From NCBI GenBank assembly GCA_021399445.1, contig JAJTUQ010000003.1, forward strand, positions 1,240,001 through 1,304,000: 64,000 bases of DNA, given 5' to 3'. The DNA is from Xylogone sp. PMI_703. Lineage: Eukaryota; Ascomycota; Leotiomycetes. This document shows positions 34,053 to 46,662 of this stretch, one piece after another (the first letter of the stretch is position 1; every line of letters begins with the position of its first letter). The translations under genes and the position numbers were made by a program. Under the pieces are notes generated by a model, which did not search any database, was not told the origin of the DNA, and saw only the letters and a program-made list of their open reading frames with translations.

Positions 34053-34433
34053 TGATGGAAGAAACGATCGGGACTGAATTTACTAAGGGTATATACAGGG
34101 TGATAGTTTTAGAAGTATAAAAATGCAGTATTTGGGCATGGTGGTGAAGAGCTGATTACAATGACATTTATAAGAGATGAACCAGAGGATTGGGGCTTCA
34201 TGTTCCATCATCTATCAACTATCATAGCATTAATTGACTTAGATCATGCTACTAAGAGGGACTGTTCAAGAATAAGTGTTGTGTCTAGAATCAAATTATC
34301 TATATTAACTGCATTATAAAGAATGAGGAAAGTTGGAATATAATTCTATCACTGGTAACAATTTGTTTCTTCTATCTCAAATAATCTCAAACTTTATCAG
34401 CTTCGTCCAGTTCAGATAGACTTCGTTGATCAT
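34053..34433. other. Intergenic region between convergent genes
   Basis: 381 bp, AT-rich, downstream of both the sirtuin and the 2OG oxygenase. Only transcript ends are expected here. No structure recognised. Confidence 0.4.
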
Positions 34434-36099
34434 CTATTTCTTCTTGGGAAGGATAGGAACTAGGATAGCGCAGCCCGAGTACATTGTACCTACAGAGGCT
34501 TGATTGCCGTACTATTATATTATGTCAGCCAGGGGATCATAGAGAGGAGCCATGAGTATTGGTTACCGCTACATATACCATCTGCAGTTCATTTTGGTCA
34601 TCGTCTGTGAGCCACTTGATTGTGCCGTAGGGTACCGTCTCGCCCCAACTTTGGTACAGTTTGTTGTACTCCTCAGTGCCTTCAACTTCCATACTAGTAT
34701 CAACATGAAGTTGGAAATCACGTCCGATAACCCACTTGGATGGCATTTCAGGTGGTCTCTGCGTCTTGCGACGCTTAGCTGCTGGAGACGTCTTGTTCTC
34801 ATCCTCATCTGTATCACTATCGTCGTCTCTCTCGTAGTACTCGTAATAATCCTGAAGGTCCTCCATATCATCCCTTGTTAAAACTGGTGCAATTCTAGGA
34901 TGAAGTTTCAATGATTGCAAACTTTCCCAAAGTACAGCATCGATTCCTTTTAAAGTGTCTGGCATGGGGGCCTCGGACTTGTTATTATAAGCGTAAGCGT
35001 GAGAGCACCAGAAGCCAAGTGTACCACCTATATATCGCTGGTAAATTGGGAATATCCGGAGGCTAGTCAGGTCTCTTACCTTGGCCGTTGAACGGATCCT
35101 GTCCTACAATGTTCTTGATAGCCTGGAATAGAGGCAGCTGCGTTGGGTCAAGCGTCGGGGATACGCCAGTTAACCTTCCAGCACCGCGAACGGCGTAAAG
35201 ATTATAAGTTAGGGTCAGTCGATGACCACTGGTAACCTCGAGAACTTCGTGCTCGCAGTCGCTATAAAAAGCAGCCCAGTATACACCTGCCTGCTTCTTA
35301 CCATTTCCGCTAGTGCTCCAGTCAAATGTCATCTCGCTACCTTTGTGACGGACTTGCAGCTGGCCACCCTCGTGGTCCACAGGGAGACAAACAACCAAGG
35401 ACCCAAATTGTGAACTGGAACGAGGTGTATCAACGTGTGGCTTGAATTTACCAGAGGGAGCTGAGTAAACCTAATCGGTAGTTTGGTCAAAATATTAATC
35501 TATCAGTCCCGACCTTCAAGACTTACATTGAGCTTGTACAGCTCGGCTCGGACGGCGCGATGAGTAGTTGAGTCAATTACGCTTGGCAGCAGCACTTGAG
35601 CCACAGTATCAATGATACCCAAGGAGTAGGGATCAAATGTAGAAGAGAATTTAGTGGTATCCATCTTGAGAGCCTTGCGATAGCTCTCGTCATAGACATC
35701 CTTACTACCACGACCAAAGGTAGCTGGCTCCGAATGTTGGACCAGTCTTTCTATATCAGCTTCAGTCCCTGGGGCTAACGGCAGAGTCACTTTAGTACAA
35801 GGAGCTTGGCTTTCATCATTCTCTTCAAGATCCCAACGAATAGTAACTGGGAGAGACGTGTTCTGCTCATCGACCTTGAAGGTTTTAGCAGTGGCTTTCT
35901 TTTTGCCTTTGCCTTTTCCTTTTCTGCCCGAACTAGAGGTGTCAGTTAGTTCTTCGTTGCTCTCAGCAATAGGGATCATCCCTCCACAGGCAAAAAGAGG
36001 AACTTCGTCTTTCAATATAGCCCGAAGTTCTTTTATAGCATTAGAATTGGCATCTTTCTTGCCGGATGTGGCGGATGATGACTTTGAGTTGGGTGGCAT
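34434..36099 (-). CDS. 2-oxoglutarate/Fe(II)-dependent oxygenase (prolyl-hydroxylase-like)
   Basis: Four exons (36099-35527, 35470-35080, 35027-34567, 34511-34434) give 500 residues. A Lys/Gly-rich tract (GRKGKGKGKKK) near residue 65 may be a nuclear signal. The oxygenase core shows the iron ligands H-x-D in F-K-P-H-V-D-T-P and the distal His in HEVLEVTSGHRLTLTYNL. The last exon adds YGNQASVGTMYSGCA, typical of a fungal group of large proteins annotated only as Fe2OG dioxygenases. An acidic, KRRK-containing insert lies in exon 3. Introns are 56, 52 and 55 nt. The substrate is unknown; protein hydroxylation is an inference from fold. Confidence 0.85.
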
Positions 36100-37588
36100 A
36101 GTGAATAGCGTTGGATCTCACTGGCTGTGCTTAGCTGGTTAATATCGAGGTGAGTGTGGTCCAGGAGAAGAAGTGAAAGAGGCATTCTATCATCCCTTAA
36201 ATAAACGCCCTTTCTTTCTGGACTGAGTAGCTCGGTGCTACAGCGTCACAGTTCCATGGGTCGACTACAGGTTCGATCTGGCTTGTCTTAGGCAGCTGTG
36301 TCGTCTCTAGGCACTCGCTAGGTCTGTGCAACAAAATCTCTTCAAAGTGCACGTCACATCATTAGTACCAGTCGATTCCATCGTAAATGTTGTATCATAG
36401 ACGTAAAACTAAATAAAACGAGCTGGTTTTTGCAGTACCGGACTCCCTTTAGCTATCTGAGAACCCGAAAAACACTTATGCAGGTGCTACTGGAAGCCAT
36501 TATAACCCACTATAATTTACAGGCCGCATAGTCGCCGTAGATGCCTCTTCACAGATCAAAGTCCATAACCTGTAAATTTGTGGCAGGTGCAGTCGTTATC
36601 CACCCAGGATCAAGTAGCAGTCCATTCCATAATTCCGGCATCAATGAGCCCATTGTTGCACAATAAGAGCCTCGAAGGTCTTCTCGCCATGGAAGGTACA
36701 TTATGTCTAGTCCAAGGACTATGCGAAAATGACGTGCAGGCCATGATTACTGTGCGGCTCTCTTACGCGTAGCGCCAGTAGTGGATCTCCTGTGTAAAGA
36801 TTAGAACCCTAATTATTGCATCGCGTTACAGAAATTATAAATCTGAAATAATAATGTTCAAACATAGCATTACGGAGCATACCTGATTTGGATTTCATGC
36901 ATTACGTCACGATGTATGCTTTGCATGTCGGCTTAAAGCCCTCCGATCTGCCCAATCTCCTGAACCCGTCAGCGTTGTTATATAGCCCGAGGCTCTCCAA
37001 TGAGAATGCTGAAACAGCAGATTGATGGCATGAGCTACTTCATGGAGCTCATGTGGCACACTAGTGCAGGGGGCGGAGAGACAACGTGGAGTCCACCAAC
37101 CTGGTGCTTCGTATTCCCACCCACCTAACTCTAAATCTCGTCCATTCAAAGATCCGGCATATGGTGATCAGGTCTAGAAAGAGAACAGTCATGCGACAAT
37201 CTCCTTCTACTCGCCTTCTATTCATGGTTGGGCTGGCAATATCCATGTACGCATCGTCGAATACCTGGCCGAAACCGCAATGTTATTATTGCGACGAGGG
37301 AGGGGCAAGTGCGGGGAATGAGAATTAATGTTAAGCTTGTATAAAACCAGGATCCCTTCAACAAAGAGAAAAGAGGAAGAAGGTTTTTATTTATGCATAG
37401 CTTGTCCTGGTTGATGACTCAATAAGATGACGCTTATAGAGAACTTCTTTGAGTAGAAAGATAGAAAAGATAATACGTCCATCTTTAAAGTGCTGGGTAT
37501 AACGCCTATAAACACGGTACCGAATTCTCAAGCTTGCACATGTAAATAAAGCTATCCGAGTCTTATCCTTCTTCTACATATTATCATC
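36100..37588. other. Intergenic region, no gene recognised
   Basis: 1.49 kb between divergent genes. Frames of 61-80 codons on both strands at 36900-37330 overlap each other and look non-coding. The 150 bp before 37589 likely hold the GH28 promoter. Confidence 0.45.
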
Positions 37589-39142
37589 ATGCTCATTAGC
37601 CAATTTTTGTTTCCCTTTCTTTGCTTAGCCGTCGTTGGAAGAGCAAAGAGGACTTGCGTTGTTCCAGCTAAAGGATCTGAGACTATCGACGATGCACCGG
37701 CTATTCTCAATGCGTTCGACAAGTGTGGAAGAGGAGGGAGGGTGTTGTTCCAGAACACCACCTACCACATAAATAGCGTTATGAATATCAGCTCCCTAAA
37801 GGACTGCGAGATTGATCTTCGAGGGACACTTCTGGTAATGTTTCGAAAATTTCTTTTATTTGTAGTTGACCTCAGCATATTAACTGTCTCTTTTTTTAGT
37901 GGGGAACTAATATTACCTACTGGCTCAATAACTCCTTTCCTGTGGGATACCAAAATCAATCTACTGCATGGATCCTTGGCGGAGACAATATCGTCTTTGA
38001 CGGCCATGACTACGGCACTATAAATGGTAATGGCGATGCCTGGTATAACTATATTGGTGGAGCCTCGAACTATCCCCGTCGTCCCCATGCGCTGACCATT
38101 GCAAATACAACTGGTCTTACTTTTCGGGGCGTCCGTTTTATTCGAAGCCAGATGTGGTGAGTAATTAGCACCACGTTCGAAAAACTCGTCCACCAAATAT
38201 AATTTGCGCTGTCCAAGCTGTCTCTAAAGTCTCGGCATGCTGATTCTTGCTAAATAGGACTTTGTCAATTATTTATACGAAAAATGCGCTGTTTGACTCC
38301 ATCTACGTCAATAATACAGCTAGTGCAGGTGGCCATGGCAGTAAGTAACACTCGCTGTTTCATAGAATTCTCTGGCGGTCTGACGGGAATGACTAATGTA
38401 ACACCTCTCAGTTAACACGGACGGCGCCGATACGATTTATAGCTCACATATTACCTTTAACAACTGGGTCGTGGATAATGGAGATGATGGAATAAGTATG
38501 AAAGCTAACTCAACCGACATATACATGTCTAATATCGTACTTTATCATGGCTCTGGTCTCGCAATGGGCAGCATCGGTCAGTATAACGGAGTCTACGAAA
38601 CGATAGAGAGAGTGTACGCGAAAAATATCACATGCTATAATACCTTACATGCGGTGTACTTCAAAACCTGGACAGGGGAACAAGTAGGATTCCCGCCTAA
38701 TGGAGGCGGTGGTGGGCTTGGTAGTAAGTATTAATACGACCTTCCTTGTCAGGATGGAATACTCATTCTATATTTTCTAGTTGCATCTGATCTTGTCTTT
38801 GAAGACATGAAAGTTGCAGACCTTCGTGGACCACCATTGTCTATTTCACAATGTACAACCTTTAGCGGTGCGTCTGGAAACTGCACATCGTCAGAATTCC
38901 TCTTATCCGACCTCACATTTGGTTCTATATCGGGGACAACACAGTCCACAGCAAACGTTGCAAGTTTCCAGTGCAGCGCTGTAGAGCCTTGTCGCAATAT
39001 AAAGATCACCAATGTAGATCTGACAGTGGAATCTAGTGGTGCAGAGGCGGATCAGTATCTATGTGGAAATGTGCAAAATCCAGAAGGCTGGAATTGTACT
39101 GGACAGGTTTGTGTGGGACCTAGCGGTTCAGGAGGTTGTTAG
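37589..39142 (+). CDS. Glycoside hydrolase family 28 (exo-polygalacturonase / rhamnogalacturonase-like), secreted
   Basis: Five exons (37589-37834, 37900-38156, 38258-38340, 38412-38723, 38781-39142) give 419 residues. A signal peptide (about 19 residues) precedes a right-handed beta-helix. The catalytic acids sit in NTDGAD, rebuilt by the fourth exon, and VDNGDDGIS. The usual G-H-G motif reads G-S-G (GSGLAMGSIGQ), and the basic patch is YFKTWTG followed by PPNGGGGGLG. This combination fits the exo-acting fungal subgroup (galacturan galacturonidase or rhamnogalacturonan hydrolase) better than endo-polygalacturonases. Many N-glycosylation sites. It would help break down plant pectin, suggesting a plant-associated or saprotrophic life. 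Confidence 0.9.
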
Positions 39143-39240
39143 CTCCGAATGTACACAGAAAGGCTCTTTCAATCATGAATATATCACCGTCCAAATATAT
39201 TATAAAATATTATCTCTTTAGAGGCATGGGACTGATATAA

Positions 39241-40687
39241 TTAAAGAGGGAGTTTCACGACAGCCCTTCCACTAATCTCATTCCTCTGCAGCTTCTGAAG
39301 CACATTGTCAAGCTCACTGAAGTCGAACACTTCGACGATAGCTTTGACTTCTCCATTTGCAGCCATTTCCAGTAATTCGTCCATTTCCTGTGCACTCCCC
39401 ACGGAAGAGCCTATTACTCGAATACCTCTTACGATCATCTGAAAGGGACTGACGGGTAGATTATCCATCCCCAGTCCAACACATACAAGTGTTCCTAAGT
39501 TTCGAAGGAGTGACAATGTCTGCTCGTACCCAGCTTTGCTACTGGCTAAACATATAGCACCGTGTACTCCATAGCCGTCAGTGATCCTTTTAACCATGGC
39601 AGGAACATCGTCCGTCTTGAAATCCAAGACATGAGTGGCACCTAGATCCTTGCAAAGCTCAAGTTTTGATGCGCCAGTGTCCACAGCGATCACCTTAAAT
39701 CTTTTTCTGGTGGCAATTTGTACAGCTCTATATACACATAACATTAAATCCATATTTACTTCAAGGAGAGTGCAATTAAATTTTGGAGGATCTTACAAAT
39801 GTCCCAGTCCGCCACCTGCTCCGGGCAATAAGAGCCACTCTCCAGGGCTGAGATTCAGCTTAGATATTGCGGAATAAACAGTGATGCCAGCTATTTGCTT
39901 TATTAGTACCCATACTAGCGTCTCATTTGGTAATTACTTACCGCAGAGCAAAGGTGCGGCCAACTCCGACTCAAGAGTATCAGGGATAAAAGTTAATGGT
40001 TTGACAGGGGAAACAAGATATTCTAGAATATGGACTAATTAAAAACCGCATTTTAAATAAATGTAATGATACGTACGTTGGAAGGTTCCTTCAACATTCT
40101 ATTACTAAGTCAATTCACCTCTCAATGTTCAGAGTTAATGCCTCGAGTACTCACTCTGCCAGGATTCTGCTGGTTTGGACAGTATGCCGCTTCCTTCGAG
40201 CAGATAGCACAACTATCGCAGTAGTTGTACAACCATCTAGTGAGTTTCAGTTAGGTGTAGTCCTTCACGAAGTAAGAATAATAAGTTTTGCATACTTCAC
40301 TCCTACTCGCCTACTGAGTAAACCGTGAGACACCCCGGAACCCACTATAGAGATTGTTAGTTTTGTGAAATCGATTCAATAGTTTAAACTATCCACCTTT
40401 TACTATCTTCCCGATTCCTTCGTGGCCGGCGATATGCGTTTCCATGGGTGTGTGACCCAGTATATTGTATACATCCGAGTGACTGGCGGAAGGATTAGCT
40501 TTGGCTCGAGACTATGGCTCCACAGAACCGTTTTGAATGAGACATACCAAACCCCAGTACATTCTACCTTTACTAATACTTGACCTTCTCCTGGTGCAGG
40601 AACTGAAAGATCATTCCGAAAAGTGATCTTAGCATTTGGCCCGGGGTTTTCAACCCATGCCCCAGACTGTTGATTAGGAATTGCCAT
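39241..40687 (-). CDS. Zinc-containing alcohol dehydrogenase (GroES-like)
   Basis: A heavily split gene: eight introns of roughly 45-75 nt were needed, and each junction keeps the frame, giving about 350 residues. Catalytic zinc residues appear as V-C-H-S-D and A-G-H-E-G, and the structural zinc loop as C-D-S-C-A-I-C-S-K-E-A-A-Y-C. The NAD-binding turn is G-A-G-G-G-L-G-H-L. The closest general match is the yeast ADH1 type, which interconverts aldehydes and primary alcohols in the cytosol. The stretch S-H-G-L-L-S-R-R-V-G-V-K is less conserved than usual before the structural zinc loop, so one splice there could be slightly off. Start ATG at 40687 opens the typical M-A-I-P-N-Q-Q. Confidence 0.88.
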
Positions 40688-42010
40688 GTTCTTTGTCGTT
40701 TACTTCACATACACAAATAATGTAACATCACTGTTAATAGTTGGCTTTTATTTGTGTGGTTGCATGATAGTACATTATAACTTATTACATCTTGGAGGAT
40801 AATCGTTGTCCCGCCGAAACCGCGGATATATCCCCATATATCCGCTTTTCTGGTCTACTTGTAAATCATCCAAAAATCCCGCGGTTATTAACATGCATCC
40901 CAGATCAACAGCAACGGAGAGTGGCGGGACGCTGTTATACGGGGCTGAGTACCGATTACTAAAATGCGGGACGGTTCTTCTAGAGTCGCTGCTTTTTAGA
41001 TCCATTCAGAATAGTGATAAATACCTTCTCTCACCTCGCTGTAAGCCTTTCCGCTTCATCCCCGAGACTTAACTCCGCCTATCTTTCCCCGCGGCTCGCT
41101 CGTCCAGCTTGCCACTCAGGTCACAGATCTTTCTCTAGCCGCATTATTGTCACTCACACAACAAGACTGGAGTCAGAGAAATCTACATCTCAACTTGTGC
41201 GAGACTAAATGAGTTAGTTATCATCTTACTTCAATTGCGAAGTAGTTCCGTGGCTTACCATTTGCCAAGCAGTTCTTTAGTCAGGTTAAGAAGGGATGTA
41301 GAGCTTGTGTTTTATCACGGGTAATGTTCGTCGCTCTCTTTGAGGAACATTAGGGAATGTACAAGTCTGGACCTAAGAAAATCTATAGTGAGTAAGTCTT
41401 CAACATAATTAAACTCTATGGGCACTGAGTATTAGAAAAGCAACTAATTGAAGGCTTTGAAGGCCAGAATATGCTAGCGATAGAGGGACGAGCGTGATTC
41501 GGGGAGCATAATTCCACAATTACGACAGTTACTACAGCCTATAAACAGAACTCTAATTAGAACTTCGGTGGAAAAAGTATGTGAAGTTCCTCAGGTAATA
41601 CGCAGACGAGTAGGACTCCAATGCGCAAAGATTTCTATGCACCTCAGACGTGCAACAGAAAAGTTGGCTTTCTCAAGGTCCTATTTCAATTGGCCAGCCA
41701 GCCATTACGGCTAACGCTTCTCAATCCATGTGATAGTGACATCCGATTGGCGGATAGGGGTCATAATCACGTGATCAACTTTGTCATTCATATGTATCAG
41801 CCTATGAGAGCTATTAGTGCCTGAGGTTTAACGAATCCTACAGAAAGGTCGAGTTTGTGCCTCGAAACCTCAGGCACTAATAGTTCTTGGTGGGGCACGA
41901 AAGTTGAGTCACTAGCCCGTTTCCTCCAACATCAAAACCGCCTCCATGTTTGCGCGCCTCCCGTACAAACTGTGACTCCCTTCAATTACCCCTACGACAT
42001 CTTATTCAGT
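40688..42010. other. Intergenic region with a perfect hairpin
   Basis: 1.3 kb between divergent genes. Apart from the hairpin at 41811-41883, listed separately, no gene-like frame is seen. Some CCGCGG and CCGC patches at 40815-40885 contrast with surrounding AT-rich DNA. Confidence 0.45.
41811..41883. repeat. 73-bp perfect inverted repeat upstream of TyrRS
   Basis: CTATTAGTGCCTGAGGTTT at 41811-41829 is repeated exactly in reverse complement at 41865-41883, with a 35-nt loop. It ends 127 bp before the TyrRS start and would form a strong hairpin in the DNA or in a long leader RNA. It may be a tiny MITE or a leader structure. Confidence 0.7.
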
Positions 42011-43496
42011 ATGGCTACCTTAACCGTACCCGAACAACTCGCCGTAATCAAAGAGAACCTCGCAGAGGTACTCAATGAGGAGATTATTGAATCGGTTTTG
42101 AAAGAGGGTCGCCCCCTCAAAGTGTATTGGGGTACGGTTTCCTGTCAACACATCTCTGAATGATCTATGACTGATTTAGCTGTTGCCAGGGACCGCTCCA
42201 ACGGGCAAAATACACTGCGGATACCTCGTGCCTATGATCAAGATCGCACAGCTCCTCTCCGTTGGCTGCGAAATTACTTGTCTAATCGCCGACATCCACG
42301 GTTTTTTGGACAACCTCAAAGCACCTCTCGAACTTGTACAACAACGTGCTGAGTATTATCAATTCACAATCAAGGCTATGCTTGAGGCAATAGGTGTACC
42401 AGTAGAAAAGCTACGTTTTGTTCTCGGCAGCTCATATCAAAAGAGTCCTGAATATATTATGGATGTTTACAAGTTGTCAGTGATTAATTGTTATTACTTT
42501 TTAACTTATATTATTTTTTGCTTATGTTTATTTGATTAGATCCTCTTTAGTCACAGAGCATGATGCACGGAAAGCTGGCGCAGAAATCGTGAAGCAATCA
42601 AATAACGCACCACTGAGCGGTCTATTATATCCTATATTACAAGTGTTGGATGAAGAATATTTGGGCGTTGATGTACAATTTGGAGGTAGGGAAATCGATT
42701 TAGTTCTTATGGATTTTAAATATGGCTAATTTTTATTAAGGTATGGATCAGAGGAAGTTATTCACAGCCGCCAAAGAATGGCTCCCAAAGCTCGGATACC
42801 GCGAGGTATACATGAAATTATTTCCACTTCTTAAATGCTGAGGCTAATAAAGCAGTAGAGAAGTCATATTCTAAACCCACTTGTGCCAGGCATCCATGGC
42901 GGGAAAATGAGTACAAGTGATCCAGGTATATTATCTTATACACTACAATTCTATTAGAAGCCAACTGAGCATTATTAGATAGTAAAATCGATATTTTAGA
43001 CTCCCCTGAAGTAGTTACCAAAAAATTACGAAAGGCTCTTGCTGTTCCTCGAGTCGTCGAAGAGAATGGACTTCTTTCCTTCGTTGAATACGTCCTACTA
43101 CCTGCCGCAGCTTTAAAAGGACGTCGCGAATTTATAGTTGACCGTAGTCGAGACAATCTAGAACCGCTGGTATACTCTGACATCGAAAGTATACACAAGG
43201 ATTATCAAAATGACATAGTATGACTGTCAATCTCGTTTAACTCAAAACACAATACTGACAACTACCAGCTTACCCCCCAACTGCTAAAACCAGCGGTTAC
43301 GCAGGCTCTGCTCACTATTCTTGCCCCTATACAAGCCAAGTACCAGGAATCTAAAGAGTGGCAGGAAGCGTCTTTAAGAGCATACCCTGTTGTCGAAAAG
43401 CCGAAGAGGAAAATAAAAGATAAAGGCACTCATCATCCAGGACATCAGAAAACAGAAGTGCCTGATCGTACAAAGGTCCAGGAAGATGAAGTGTAA
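42011..43496 (+). CDS. Tyrosyl-tRNA synthetase, cytosolic type
   Basis: Seven exons (42011-42131, 42190-42475, 42540-42685, 42741-42805, 42859-42925, 42979-43217, 43269-43496) give 383 residues, close to yeast TYS1. The class I signature is [11 protein letters not shown] (HIGH-type), and the second is G-G-K-M-S-T-S-D-P (KMSKS-type), rebuilt across introns. Other typical runs are [15 protein letters not shown] and [19 protein letters not shown]. The enzyme charges tRNA-Tyr and is essential. The frame is open upstream to 41855, but the ATG at 42011 gives the normal eukaryotic cytosolic N-terminus. The short C-terminus is Lys-rich. All splices keep the frame, so it looks functional despite the AT-rich neighbourhood. 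Confidence 0.93.
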
Positions 43497-44800
43497 GATT
43501 CGCAAGTCTCTAGAATATCCAAACTCCCCGGATACAGAAGATTATAGTTCGAATTTTCCAGGACTTGATTCATATCACCAGAATATTCGACGGGGATTCT
43601 TGCCTTTAGGAATTGCTCACGTAACCATATACTATACACCTATGAACTGCTAGTGGCTTAGGGCACTTAAAAGTACGGAGTAGGGCACATGAATACTGTA
43701 GATAATTCATTTCCGGTAGCAATTATAGAAGCTAGATGCCAAATAATTTCTATGAGTTTTTGTTGCTGTCATTTGCGCTTTGACTTCTGGCATCCATGTC
43801 GGCACGTGGTCGGCTCCCGGGACCCTTGACAAGGAAGTGGCCCGGGCAAACCACGTGGTAATTAGCACGTACGTCGGTAGAAACCTCTAAAGCACGACCT
43901 AATTAGCTTCTAGCTCTCCAACCAGTTGGCACAATAATGATATGGCTACGGAGGTAGCACCTACGTAAATCATTGAGGAACCGCGTTTCCCGAATTTTCC
44001 TCCGCGGTGAACATGGCCAACAACCTCTCGGGCTATTCGAATGTCCAGTGTTTCCAAACAGGCAAGACCGGAGATCCAAGTGCCTTTAGCTTTGGCCTTC
44101 ATTTAACTTAAACCGATGATCTATGATAACCTTTAAACCTCTTTAAATATAACTTCGGCTAACGTAATTCCCGGTCTCACCGACCACCCGGTCTGACCGA
44201 CCACCTTAAATTTACCGCAAAATCGAGAAATTTTAGTTTTTAATAACTTAACAAATATATTATTATGTTTATCAAAACTTTGTAATCTATTTATTTATAT
44301 AATAACCAATAAGCACCTAGATTTTGATGTAGTTAGTATTTATGGTTTATGCTGTATAATAAAATGACCTTGAATTCAAGGTCTGAAATCTAGTTTAACC
44401 ATATTACAAATACTTTGAGAACAAAATGACTAAATATTTAGAATTAAACTATAATAATTAATTATCCTACAAAGTTTTATCTTTTAATATTATATGGTTG
44501 TTGAGTTATTAAAAACTAAAATTTCTCGATTTTGCGGTAAATTTAAGGTGGTCGGTCAGACCGGGTGGTCGGTGAGACCGGGAATTACGTTATATTTATA
44601 TACTTATTTCCATTCCCCGGCTACAGTGGCTCAAGAATGGCTTTAGCTCTTTTGGATTCAGCTTATATATCATTGTACGAGTTATCAACTTCACTCATAT
44701 TTCAACATTTTAAATATATGCTCTGAAGTATCCAGCCAAAAATCTTGCCTCAAGAGCTGAAGACGGAACATGTAAGTGTTTTTAGGCAACCATGACTACA
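43497..44800. other. Intergenic region holding a palindromic element
   Basis: 1.3 kb. A 429-bp TIR element (44162-44590) fills a third of it. The rest shows no supported gene. A CACGTGG-type word occurs twice near 43804-43856. Confidence 0.45.
44162..44590. mobile_element. 429-bp MITE with about 93-bp terminal inverted repeats, TA target site
   Basis: The left end, ACGTAATTCCCGGTCTCACC onward, is matched by its reverse complement at the right end with one mismatch in about 93 bp, and weaker similarity for another 30 bp. TA dinucleotides flank both ends (44160-44161 and 44591-44592), as in Tc1/mariner elements. Inside the arms is a short direct repeat, CGGTCT-CACCGACCACC / CGGTCT-GACCGACCACC. 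The centre is AT-rich and non-coding. The near-identity of the arms suggests recent insertion, or repair by conversion. Confidence 0.85.
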
Positions 44801-46560
44801 CTAAAATGATCGTTCCGTAATCCTCACTTTCATATTCTCATATAATGTGATGATGTGGTTCCGTCGCCTTAAAGGCGCAGCTGGGCCGAGAACTTCGATA
44901 TCAAACCTTCGAAAAAGCTAATTGGTGTAAGTCATTGCCCACCACAGACTGTAATAGGAAACCGAGATGACTGTACCTCAAAAAATATCTTGTTTAACTC
45001 CAGATACGCAACAGGTTTACCCATGCAGCCCCACCTGCCATAGCCGAAAACCAGATCGAGCTGCTTCTCCATCTCTATTCTCTTCTGTGTACCTGCTTCA
45101 ATCCATCTTTCAGGACGAAATACCTCAACATCTGAGCCATATATCACTGTATCCCTTTGAAGAGCCAGCATATTATGTGCAATTCTGGTCCCCTCCGGAA
45201 TAAAGCAACCGTCTATCACATCCCCGCCAGCGGGAACGGCTTTCATCAAAAGACCTGTCGAAGGAGGCTGCATTCGCAATCCTTCTTTGACGACAGCTTG
45301 TAGATATGGAAGATTCTTGGACTCAGAATTAGAGATTGGATTTGAAACTTTTCCGGCTTCGATTGCAGCGTCGATTTCTACTCGCAGTTTTTGAAGTACC
45401 CGAGCCGAATTCACTATGTGAAGACATGTAACGCGAATAGCACCAGCCGTAGTATCAGACCCTGCGATAATTTGAAAGAGTATTTCAGACTCCAGACGAC
45501 GGCGGTCGGTCAACCCATGTCGGATCCAGGAGCTCAGCATATCCATTTTGTCTTTGGACTCCTCGGCCTCAAACCTTTCTCCTACGACTTTCTTGGCTAG
45601 ACTAAAGAGATTTCATGAGTTGACTCAACATTGGGACCAATTCAATTACGGTACTTACCCCATTAATTTACCAGCTCCTCCTTTATCCGTTGGTGATGGG
45701 CCGAAAAGAATTCTCATCCATTTGGTATCGAAAAAGTAGCGACTTGGAGGAACGGCTGCTGCGAACGCGACCCACGGTAAGAGAGACTCGCTGATTTTTA
45801 TGTAATCAAATATATCATCATCATGTTTGAGGAATCCAAAGGCTTCTCCATATGCAATCTTTGTGAGGGAATCAAGGGTAAAATACTGAGTGATTTTGCC
45901 AAAGTTTACAGGAGAATGAACCAAGTCTGAAGATAGGTACTTTGAATCAATCAGCGCAATCAAGCCATTGAGTGTCTCGTCAATGTCTTGTTCTAACGTT
46001 GGATTTTCCTTGCCTGCATACTATAATGGCATTAACAAAGATGCTAACTAGAATGAATGGCACTGGACTCGTACACCTCCCGCCATCTGGCTCTTCAGAT
46101 GATCATGTAATTTTGTATCCATTTCAGAGAATATATTGTGAACATAAGGATCTACTTTCATTGGATCATACCAATCGGCTCGTGGATACTGCGATCTGGC
46201 TCCAGACATACGACGAATGATATTCGGATCGCTGGTAATGAGGTCATTGGGCCCAATACGAATGAGTTGATCTTAGAATGTGTTACTACTTAGATGGTAC
46301 TAAGATTTTCTTGTTCTAGGGAATTACATACTGCCATATCTCTTACCCAGGTCAAGATATTTTGTATCAGCGCCCTGCGATAGCTGAGTCTTTGCCATCC
46401 ATAAGTATGAGATCTGCCCTAGCCATGGCCCACGAAAATGGCGGAGACGATACCATGAATAAAAGTAGTATGCAACAACGAAAATCCCAAATAGCGGGAA
46501 AAGAAGCATGGCTATGGACGGTAGTCGCGGTTCGTCAGTCTTGGTGACAGCAGAACGCAA
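44801..46560 (-). CDS. Cytochrome P450, pisatin-demethylase-like group (P450 A)
   Basis: Five exons (46560-46332, 46271-46077, 46013-45659, 45601-44977, 44917-44801) give 506 residues. An N-terminal membrane anchor (MLLFPLFGIFVVAYYFYSWY) follows a short leader. The I-helix A-G-S-D-T-T-A-G-A, the K-helix E-G-L-R, the P-E-R-W segment and the heme loop F-G-Y-G-R-W-G-C-M-G-K with its Cys ligand are all present. The heme loop lacks the common Arg two before the Cys but matches the GYGRxxCxGK form of this group. Such enzymes hydroxylate or demethylate phenolics or terpenoids in the ER. Introns are 57-63 nt. Substrate unknown. Part of a small P450/enoyl-CoA hydratase group. Confidence 0.9.
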
Positions 46561-46662
46561 CTCATCTACTCTTCACGAATTTCAACGTCAACAGATCACA
46601 GTAAGCTGTTAATTGTCAAGTGAATTCCATAAGGGCTGTGTATTTTGATCAGCATTGACTCA

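Noticed and set aside
41855..42010. 52-residue N-terminal extension of TyrRS
   Set aside because: It is open in frame but overlaps the hairpin arm and is not a convincing mitochondrial presequence. The ATG at 42011 gives the normal start.
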